A DNA stretch of 64,000 bases from Spongilla lacustris. Lineage: Eukaryota; Porifera; Demospongiae; Spongillida; Spongillidae. The notes beneath the pieces are model-generated. The model was not told the DNA's origin. It saw only the letters and a list, made by a program, of their open reading frames with translations, and searched no databases. The stretch covers positions 14,487,235 through 14,551,234 of the forward strand of contig OX442415.1 of NCBI GenBank assembly GCA_949361645.1, in the 5' to 3' direction. Made by a program: the position numbers and the translations under genes. The first letter of the stretch is position 1. Each line of letters opens with the position of its first letter. This document shows, piece after piece, positions 38,401 through 50,400 of this stretch.

Positions 38401-41400
38401 GTGACGCCACATCCAGGTGGATGGGAATTATAAGTGCTTCAAATATTTTTTCACCAAAGAACACGTTCTTGCATGTTGGGTACCTTTCCACGCATATGCC
38501 AAAGCCGCCAATCAAGACATGTACGATTTCATAATATTATGGCATAGATATTAAATATCTATGGTTATAGCTGAACGTCTGGACAAGAGCCAGTCACCTG
38601 TGCTGCTGTGCAAAAGAGTACATATAGCACATTCGATTAACGCACATGTACTATATCTACTGCAGAGAGCGCGAACGTATTTAAATCGCCGTCCCCACTG
38701 ACTGCGCGTATTTACGTTGATTAGACTGCACTGATGGCAGAGATAGTATATTATCTCTGCTGATGGTAATTCAGCCGGGTCCCCAGACTTATGTTCATTA
38801 CATCATTTCAAACATGTTTCTGTTTATCGATTAATTAATCCTTTGTACTACAGGCGGGAAAAGCGAAGGGCATATAAAAAGGGTAATCGATTTCGTACCG
38901 ATTTCTTCATATGAAGGAAACGAATATCGACTAATCGCGACTAAAATATTTCGACTGAAGGAAATTCTGAAATCGGTAACCTGCTATTCTACTAAATGCA
39001 TAGTCGACCGAATAGGTAATCGCGAATAATCGATTAACCTGCAAAACCTGAAAATCGGTTACACACCCTACCCACATGTACACCATCACACCCACATATA
39101 CACCACTGCACACACCCGCATGTACACCACTGCACACACCCACATGTACACCATCATTAAGTACTAGGTTTTAATTAGTAAGAAAAACTATCATTTTCAC
39201 TTTGCTCAACTTGGATTTGATGGAGTGATACCAATTACAAACATATTTTCATTATTCTATTAAAACGTAAACGACATCCTAATAGTGTCTCTATCATAAA
39301 CTTACTCCAATGATTCCACTTGTGGGTGTTTCGATATAAACCTGTTCAAAGCCACCAATATATCCTTGTCATATAAATCACCACTAATCCTGAAATTGGA
39401 ATTATTAAATATAAAGAACATTGTAGCACTTATAACACACTCACATTAATCTTCGAACACTATCCATTGTATTGCTCAGCTTCTCTGTAATAATGTCCAG
39501 TCCTTCAGCAGTTAGTTGACACCTCAATTCAATCTCCTTCACAAAATGATTTGCTGCTCCCATACAATATCCAATAGCACAGCAATCAAGAAGTGTGAGG
39601 GTTTCATTCAAAATTACTAATTTTCCATCAGCTTTGTTAAACAGCTCTCTACATTTCTGATCATTCTGTGACTCGAAAACACAATGCAATGCTCTGAGGT
39701 TCACCTTCTTGTCACCTTCATCTATCAGTGAACTGTTCATTATCACAGACCAGTGGTCATAATTCTGTAGCTTTGTTAGACCGCAGAAGAACTTTAAGAC
39801 CACACCCATATGAGGTTGGACAACATGTTCCCTGATGGCTTTAAGCTGCTCATCAGGAGGCAGTCTGCTGACATGGTAGGCAGCAAGGAACTCCTGGTTG
39901 GTTAGGTGAGCAAAGGAGAAGATGGGTTCCGCACCTGACTCACCCTCTTTTTCATCCATCACAAGGATACCTAGATTGGCTACATCAGTTGTTGACCATT
40001 CCCCTCCTATTAACTGCATTAGCTCATCTGATAAAAAGGAAGTCTTTGAGCCAGCAGTGGTGGTGTATGCAAGTTTCAAAATTCCTCTGAACAACACTAA
40101 CTCTGGTTGAGGTAGTAACTCAAGGTCATTGATTTGAATTTTTATCTCCTTTTTTCTGAAGTATCTAACTAGAGACATTCTGGTAAAGATATGGTACACA
40201 TCTGTTTCTGTCTTAGGAAGAGATATTGTTTTCTCCTGACGGTTGTTATAGATGAAGATGATCATGACAAGATGTAATGGTATATAGCACATATGTCTTA
40301 TGTTTTGGTGATCATGGAGGTATGCTTTCACATCAGTAGCCTTGGAGGGATCGGTTGGATAGCTGGTGTCAATGTACTGATCAATCTGTTCCTTTAAGAA
40401 ACCAAGAACTTCACCTCGTGTGTGGACACTTTCTCTCAACTCCAGAGAAGCATTTGGTCTGGAAGTTATTATTACTGTTGAAGAGGTAAGAATATTTCCT
40501 CGCAAAAACTCTTCAAACCACGAGTGGCCATTTTTAGTGTACTTTCTAGAATACTCATCTAGACCATCAAAAACAAAACATGTATTTTCACCTTCATTTC
40601 CATTTAATACATCTTCCAAATCAGTCAGGTGAAAATACTTCAGTATACAGCTTAATCCCTCAATTGGTGTCGCATAAAATTGTCGAAGAGGAACAAGGAA
40701 CAGATACTTTACAAATGTCAAAATTGCTCCTTCCCCCCAATCTTTGCTCAGTTTCCTCATCAACGTAGTCTTGCCACAGCCTGGTCTTCCTTCTAGCAGA
40801 ACTATTCTTTTCTCTGATGTAATACTATCCATTAGGTCTTTATAGGATATAGTGACCTTTGTTTCAATGACATCATCCAGTGATCCTTGAATGGTATTAT
40901 AGTAAAAGTCACCTTTATGTGTTTCTGTTGTGTCCTTGACCAGTGCAAGATTTGTGAAGGAGAATGTTTGAACAGGAGGGAAATCCATTTGAGCAGGTTT
41001 GTAGTTGTGATATCTACCTTTTAGCTTTCTAGTGAAAGGACTTTCCGCTATGGTAGAAATATATTTGCATGTATAAGTATGCTTGCAACTGATAAATACT
41101 CTAATAGGAGTTATGCCACATGAGGGACATTTGAGATAAACATGTACATGCATGTAATGGAGACCATGAGATATGAGCTAGCTTGCATTGTAAGCATGGC
41201 AATGGAGACATGGGAAATGTGCATGCAGTGGAAGCCATGGTACCTGACCATGCAGTGGAAGCTGAAGTCTCACCCATGCTCAATGGCAATAAATCCCCAT
41301 TATAACACACCAGTCAATCAACCTGCATGCGCAACCCCACATAACCCTCTACCTCAGATCTTCACATATCCGACATGAGCATGTACATGTAGTGGCAGCC

Positions 41401-44400
41401 ATGTGACATGAGCATGTAGTGGAGGCCATGGGACATGAACATGTAGTGGAGGCCATGGGACATGAGCATGCAGTGGAGGCCATGGGACATGAGCATGTAG
41501 TGGAGGCCATGGGACATGATAATGTAGTGGAGGCCATGGGACATGAGCATGTAGTGGAGGCCATGGGACATGAGCATGTAGTGGAGGCCATGGGACATGA
41601 GCATGTAGTGGAGGCCATGGGACATGAGAATGTAATGGAGGCCATGGGACATGAGCATGTAGTGGATGCCATTGGACATGAGAATGTAGTGGAGGCCATG
41701 GGACATGAAGGCCATGGGACATCATGGGACGTGAGCATGAAGTGGAGGCCATGGGACATGAGCATGTAGTGGAGACCATGGGACATGAGCATGTAGTGGA
41801 GGCCATGGAACATGAGCATGTAATGGAGGCCATGGGACGTGAGCATGTAGTGGAGGCCATGGGACACGAGCATGTAGTGGAGGCCATGGGACATGAGCAT
41901 GTAGTGGAGGCCATGGGACATGAGCATGTAGTGGAGGTAGTAGAGGATGTGGGACATGGGCATGTAGTGGACATGCATGAGCAGGGCTGGCCTTTCCGCT
42001 AGGGCTGCTGGTCAGTGAGGCTGCAAAACTTAATTATTCATATCTCTGAATTAAAATGGACCTGACTTGCCACCGAATGTACAGTAACAACAGCACTGCA
42101 CATCTTATTAACAGCTCCCATTACAGTTGCTGAGCAGAAAAGAGCTTTTCAAAATTGATGCTTATAAAGTCTGTACAATCATGCGAGATACCTAGTACAC
42201 AGGGGGGGGGGGGGGGGGGGGGGAGGGGGCAAGCTGGGGTTCCTCTGCCAAGACTACAGGAAAGTCTGGAAGCAAGTTGTTCATGTTGTATTAATATGCT
42301 ATACTTTGTGACTTAAAAAGTGGTCAGTGGGCTCAATCGACCCAGGTATCCTACCCCATATCACATACCCACCGCTGCAGTACTAGGGCATTTATTGATT
42401 CATTTTCAGCCGTTAAAAAAGCTAGAAATAAGTATAATCTTTAGCACATTACATGATTACATTATGTGCAGTGTTCGAAAGATCATGCATGTAAAGCTAC
42501 AAATGTGCATGTGGTGGAATGATATTACAGAAGGCATCTTTTCCCCCAGAGCATGCACCCTCGAGCGAGAACAGAAGGAAGAAATGACCATTTTTGCCTA
42601 GCTAGGGTGACCAAACATAAAAGACCAGCACCAACATGAGCATGTAGTTGGAGGCTAAATATATGGGACATAAGCATGTAGTGGAGGTCACATTATTTAT
42701 TACATGTTATTAAAAACTATACTATTGGGACGATATAATGATCGAAACATAAGGTAGTATATTAACATTTTGCACATAATTGTGCAATTGCTGAGTTTAC
42801 TTAATCGATTAATCGCCAGACTATAGAATTTTGTGCAGATTGAACATATATGCACATGTTCCAGCTAACATACCAACAAGTGATATTCTGTCTCCATCAG
42901 GTCTATTCTGCATTGAGTCATAGGTGCAAATAGTATCCATTTCCTACCCCATTTTACGTATTACCGCGAGTGAATTTTGTCTGATTAAATAACTGCACAA
43001 ATTCTAAGCTAAGGACATTGAAGCTAGGGCAATCTGGTGAAGGATTGTGTTCAGAAGCCCATCAATTACTTACTTGAGTAATTCATTCTACCTGTAAAAG
43101 GAGAAAGCACAGGGCCAATGACCCCAACTTGCATGCATGTATGGTAACTGGGTAAACCGGGGTGATGGGCATACCACTTTTTCGACTGATATTAATATTT
43201 CTTTAGTCTCCCAGCCGCCGCTTATTGCGTTGTTTTTTGGGGCCTGCAGCCCTGCCCCAGGCCCCCTAGGGGAAACTTACAGCACCCCCTCTACACCTTC
43301 CCCAGGGCACCACCGTCAACTGTGCCATGCACAGTTGTGTTATTTGCTAATTTATTATTCATTGGCTGCACAACTTTTTATTAGCTTCCGGCGCCGCTGA
43401 TCAAGGAAACATGCTCATGTATTTGGTGGTCTTTTCTTTCCACTAGCTCATTGAATGAAATTCTGCACATGGTAGGTTCAACTTCACAATTAACCAAGTT
43501 TTGAATATTCTCCTACATGTATGCCCAATCTTTGGTGCATAATGTTTGACACTGATGCTATTTGTATGCAATTTAGATAGTCACTTACATGTAAATCAAA
43601 CATCAATACCCAAATATATGCACACCCGATTAAGTGAGGTCATCATGGACCATTTGCATTGGACGTTACATATACCAATAATAAAGTTTATAAGAAAATG
43701 TGTTATTTGTACTGCAGCTATTATATCCTATATTAATTTGATAACTTGGAGTCATCATCATTATTATAAGCCAAAACTCATTATTTTATAGATTACAGTA
43801 TCAATACAACATTCAGTTATTGCATCACTGCATGATTGGGGTCCTACAACAATTGACAACAGTTGTTAAAAACCATCTAGTTCTGAAAACGCAAGTGTTG
43901 CGTATCTCCAACCACACACTACATAAAGGTCAACAAATATGCTAGGCACAAAACACTTGAAAGTTAAATTGCTGATTTGCAGCATGCGACATTGTATCTT
44001 GCCAAAGTTGTAAACAATATGACTCATACACGTGTGCAAGTACAGTGTACATGCACAAGAATTTGTACTAAATGGAACCAATGGAACATACATGTACATG
44101 TAGAATTGAGAAAACAATGAATTAAAAATTCTTTTTAAAAGTGATATCACAAACCTGAAACAGGTATGGCAACTGCCGCTGAGTCATTTAATGTCATTCT
44201 TGGTGAATCTATGATAGAAAACATACTGTTAATTGTTGCAATTAATACAATACAATGTAAAAGTAGGTAAAGCTAATAGACCATTCAATTTGAACAACTG
44301 TTGTCAACACCAAACGCCATCCTCCCTCTCCCACTCTTGATCCATTAGCACTAAATAAGGTTGTCTTAAATCTGCAGGTGGTGTCTTCACACAGGCAGTT

Positions 44401-47400
44401 TACCACAGCAAAGACTAAAGTAAAGTGTACTGCTGCCTGACTAGGGAGAGCGTCTGTCAGAAAATGATGTACATGTAGAGCGCAAAAGGGCAATAGCCAT
44501 TTTCTGTCCTATTAAAATACTACCATGTGCCGCATGAAATTTAGTACCGCTGGACATAGGCATCTCAGGTGGATTGGTGCACATCTAAATAGTAAAGTAA
44601 AGTGGTCACAAGAGAGCATTTGCAAGATGACGCTACTTTTGTACTAACTTTTTCACCTTTGTAAAAATACCCAGCATGCCTGCATTGTTCCCACATTATC
44701 ATAACCATATCACCCATTACTGCCAGCAGAACAATAATGCATGTATTACTGAATCAATCAGGATTGCTAAAATGTCTGTTGCAGACTGCACTCGAACAAA
44801 CTACACGTTTGTACAATGTGATGTGGATCATGTACATGTAGTCTTGGAATGCCTCGATAGTGACAGGGATTTATTTTCTAACATCCATTGCTCACTTGTT
44901 ATCACATTAACACCTACATTAAAATAAATGTCAATTGCAGAAGCAGAACAGTATCAATGTCATGTTGCATGCAGTTTTCGTGTAGTTTGCTGAGCTATAC
45001 ATGCATGTATGCAAAAATGCTGTCTTCTGGAGCTCCGGTCCTTACACTGATGGAGGGTGGGGCCTTACAATGTTCACCAATCCCTCTTGTTGGGTGAGGA
45101 ACTCCTCTCCTACACCCTGACTGAAGCACAGCGCCATTATTCATCATTTTTTACCAGCTCCCCCTTTGAAAAAATCATGGATCTGCTGCAACATTGAACC
45201 TGAATCTTCCTACATGTCAGTCACTTTCATACATGTACATATGTATGCGCCTGAACTATCGAATTTTTAAGAGCGTGTAATATAACAGTTCGTATGTAGG
45301 CGAAATTTAATCTTAAATTATTTATTAGCTACAAAAAAATTGTGCTATAAAGTACAAGTCTAGCCATGTTTCAGGGTATATGCCCGATATAATTATATTG
45401 ATGCAATAATGAACATTTTAAAGCAAACAAATAATCATTAATATACTATACTTCATACGCTACATGTAGAGGATCCTTTTTGTGTGTCTCAATGTGTGAT
45501 GTGCTCAGCTATTCGTGCACCATTGTTAAGTAATAAAACAGCTAGTTTTATAAAAACTTACATGTACACCTATTTTTCCAAATGACAGTCAAACACTTAT
45601 ATGTGCATAATTTTTGAAAGTTTCAAGGCAGCCTACAAAGAGTGCACCTAGAAAACTAACATGTACACATGTATGAATTGCGTACTCTAATACATGTAAC
45701 ATATAACGTTAAACCACCAATAGATGAAAAACTTCCAGGCACTGTCATAACCAAAGCCTGAATGCTTGCTGCAGATTAATATGATGTATCGTAGTTCTAG
45801 ACAACATGCATACAAATCATGAGCTCTTATACAGTGTACACTTGTATTACAGATATAAGGAATTGCAAATACCTATATGCATTTTAATCAGCTGACCTTG
45901 GTACATTGGACAGTACGTAACTCGTATCTCTTCAGCTAATACTGACTGCTTAGTAGAGATGAGGGCACCAATCAACTTCTGCCAGGAACATGATATATCT
46001 GACTGCAACCAAAACTGAATCATATCACGTCTGCAATGTGACACCTGTCCACGATTGTTAACATCAATCTCTTCTATTTTTGTCCCACTCAATTCCAATT
46101 GAATTGCCAGTGATTTCCAATCCACCAAGTCCTTTAAGGCACTATGTACGTTTTTATCTGTGAAGGATGAATCTGCAGCCAGACAGACAGAGATTGCAAT
46201 GACCTGATGTTGTTACACAGCCTAGTGTCATACACACTGTACAAAACAACATGCAGTTCTGCCATGGCAACATAAAAACAAGATCCAGGGTTTAAAATAC
46301 ATGTATGTAACTTTTTTTTTATTCATAGAACTGGTGTTGATCAGTACATATAACTGCCACATGGATAAATTGTCACTTTAAAAGATCACCTTTGACAGAA
46401 GCAATGAAGAACGGAGGAGCTGTAGATTGTTCAGTGTGTTCCGTTGGATCTGTTTTAGTGTTTGTGCTGTCACTGTCTGGTCCTAAGAACAATTGATTTC
46501 ACTCCAATGTATCATGTTAATGTATGCACGCCTAATATTAGGGGCTATCAAACTTCATTCAAATACAACACATATGAAAATTTTATTACAAAATACATAC
46601 ATACACTGAATATTATGTACACAACATATAATATATAGGTATACAAATATTGATTTCACCATCAGTAATGCACACACTGACACCTTTGCAGGACCACATG
46701 TCTCATTCATATCATTGTGGATTCATATATGTACATGTATTCAGTTGTAAATGTATTTACAAATGGACATGGTAGATATGACAAGAACACCATAGTATAA
46801 GTAATTCTATATATATACATAGTGTTGATGTAATCTACATATTATAAGACCTCATAAGAGCAACTGATGTAAGATTATACATCTATCAGGTGTTAAGTTA
46901 CAATACACATGCATTAATAGTGGAACACTCTGTATGTGGACGTGCCCTTTGGGACCCACCAATCTTGCTTATGTTCCTACGCTTCTGATGTGCCACTTGG
47001 AAAAATTGCCACTTAAGAAACAGTTCCTCACCTTTGTCAGAAACAGCCGTAAACGATGAAGGAGCTCTAGATGGTTCAATGTGTTCCTTTGAATCTATTT
47101 TAGTGTTTGTGCTGTCACTGCCTGGTCCTAAGAACAATTCATACAGAAATGAAACTATGGTACTACCTTAATGCAAAGAGCTATTCATTAATTAATCGAT
47201 CAACAACCTAGTACACATGTATGTAGTAATAGAATCACTGATGGATTTAGTGATGGATTTACAATGTATAATCGATTGAAGTTGTAAATGTGTTTGAAGG
47301 GAAACTATCACCAGGACTAAATGTCAATATTCCCTCATCTACTTCAAATATGAAGAGAGATATTATTGCTTTATTTTATTTAATCTAAATCTGCAATTTG

Positions 47401-50400
47401 AATTGCCTTTAAAAATAAATAAATTAAAAAACCCAGATCACATTTGCAAATACATCTTATTCACATTCAGCACTTCATGCTCAGCACACTATAAGTCAAT
47501 CAGCACTTCCTGGCAATAAACCCCAGATCTGACTGCACTAAGAAGAAGCTGTGCTTTAAGATTAATAAAACACTCAGTACTTACTATGGTTGTGCACTCA
47601 TTCACTCACCAGAACAATATGATAAGCTGGCTTAAAAAGTAAGGTGTGTGTGCCAGGTGCAACGACAAAAACTTAAGAATCAAAAGAAAGTGGATAGTTT
47701 TATGAGCAGTATTGAAAATATTACAATGTGTTATAAAAAATTAAGGTGTGAAATGAACTTTCTGAGGTTCAGAAAACCACAATGTTTTGTGAGCTATATC
47801 CTTCTCTACTTTGACATCAAGGTATTCACATGCCCATAATATCATAGCCCAATACTATTTGGACCAAATGAACCTAATCCATGAATGTGCTTTAACCCCT
47901 ATTCACTCAAACTTTTGTCCTGTTTACAGGACACTTTTGCCTGTATACAGGACAAATTTTCATTAAATTATTTCATATCCTAAAAATGTTCAATTGAAGA
48001 TTTTATAGAAAGAATGGTTCAAGAATTGGTCCAAGATATTTGTAATGTGGCATGTGTAGTCTTTACAGTCATATGTTTTTAATGAAAATTATTTGTGTTG
48101 AATTTTGGCATGTTGCAATATGTATTGTAGAAAATTTTTGCTGCTTTTTATAACTAGTAGTAATTTATCTGAGGTTTGGGACCGGTTCCGTACCTGAAAC
48201 TTTTCATATTGCACATATCATCACTGCACAACATGTGTATAAAAAGGTGAGAAAGGTGACCTTTCCTTTCTTCACCTTTTCATTTTGTTTCATTGATACA
48301 GGAATACCGGAAATAGACTTCTTTACATTCAAGACCCTTAATTGATATTCGTGGATGCAAGGCATGAAAAATGGTATCACCATATGACTGCCATGTACTT
48401 TATGATGATTTCCATGTGCCATTGATTCATGACATTTTTATCTATGTTGCCATCTCAATTATATATGCATTTAATCACATACAGACAGTGTTTATTAAAC
48501 GATCTACCACTGGCTTATTGAACCAGTCACTTCACTGTTCCCTCAAAACTTTCCGCAAAGCTGAAACTGCAATGCATGTTGGGCAGCACACTGTCTTCCA
48601 GTTCCTGGCCCACACATATAAAACAAAGTTGCTTTTTTCCCTAAACAGGAGCACTTTTTGCAAAAGAAATAAGCCTTCTTACCACAAACTCCATCACTGT
48701 CATCAACCACCACTTTGCACCTACCCATCACTGATGCTGTCCCATAACCTGAGCCACGTATTAGTACTGGGCAGTGGTCTGGTACTGAGGGTTCTACCAA
48801 TTTCTTTGCAGACTCATTCAAACATCTCAAGATCTGTCTGGGCGGAGATACAGCTGGCCTACATAAGGATATTGATAATGTGTTCACAAATTCTTTCAGT
48901 GCTATGTTTGATTCCTCAAAATAGACAAATGCACGGAAAGAATTTACAACTGCCATGCCCAATAATGTCTGGAATAAACGAATCCACCAGTCTTTTGTTT
49001 GCCATATCTCTTCCAGGCCAAGCAAATGCTGCCAAAGTTGGTTATGAACATCGATGCAATTTGCACTCTGATAGTATGACTTAACTATATTTGACTGAGA
49101 CACTTCCATATATTCTTCACATACCTGACCAGCATCATTCCTGATTCTCCTCAGCCTCCTCCATGGTTCAGTAGGCAGTGATGTTCCAAAAGTTGAAATT
49201 TCATTTCTTTGATGATTTTGACTGACTTATCATTTAACTTCTTACCAGGTTCTTTTTATGCATGTGCTATCAATCGTCTTCCATATTGATCTAATGAGTG
49301 TAAAGAAAGCACATCACCACGCTTAGAATCAGAGTTAAATGCATTATCTTGAAGCCATTTTTTGGGGTAATTAGCAGTAGAATTTTTAATAACTCCAACA
49401 AAATTCATTCCCATTCTTTGCATAGCTTCTGCTGTCTTAACACTTGCAAATCATCCATCACCAGCAATACTTCTCTTGGTTCCATGATAGTGTTCAGATA
49501 GACGTTGTGTTACAGCAGTAGTTTTCATTTTTGTGTCAGCAAAATATTTTTTTGGGACATATTTTCTGGCTTCTCTTGCAGTTCAATGTTCCGCAGCACT
49601 ATCCTGCTTTTTGCATCACAAATATTCTTTATCATGAATCCAACTCCTTCTGGTTTCAGCTTCATTTTTGTCACTTGAGGAACATGATGTTCACTACCCA
49701 ACCACCGGCTCATGGATTCATCTACGGCTAGTGAGTCTCCCGCAACAAATACTGACTCCATATTCTCATTGAATAGCTGGAACAAACGTCTTATTCGGTA
49801 CCATTCATCGGTTCTCTGCCTTTTCTGCATTCCCTTCCCAAAATGCCAGTGCACCACGAATTTGCTCCCATCTATGCTTACTCATTCCAGTTTTTTCACC
49901 AAATCGATTTGCAGTCCTTTACTTTCCAGTAATCTTGTATTGTAGTAAGAGGTTCTACAGACATGCCAAGCAAACAGCCAATGAACTGATCCATTTCATT
50001 TACATCCAAATTACCATTTTCACCCAGGAAAGTGTTTGCGTTCTGAATTATGAAGTTTTGCATCTGCTGAGAATACATCAAATGAAAGTAATCAATAACA
50101 TTCTTACCAAACACTTCTAATCTGCCTTTGGAAGACGATTGCCAGTTGAGACGAGGCTTAACAGTCACAATATCCTCTATGCTTCTCGGATCGACAGAGT
50201 CTAGCGAGGGATCCAATTTCCACACGCGATCGCCTACCTTTATAGAGTTGCCTTCACAAACTTCCTGAGGGGCATCCGGTGGTTCCTCGTCATCAGTGGA
50301 GACCTCTTCTGATGAACTAACTCCATCAGAATCGTCAGTCTCTTCGATTCAACACGGTATTTACGCTTTTTCCCGAGTCCACTCTTCCAATTCCGTCCAA

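Noticed and set aside
41349..42002. Five overlapping 90-209-codon frames on both strands
   Set aside because: All are readings of the 27-bp minisatellite in an intron.
48371..49084. 237-codon plus-strand frame
   Set aside because: Antisense shadow of the piggyBac transposase C-terminal part.
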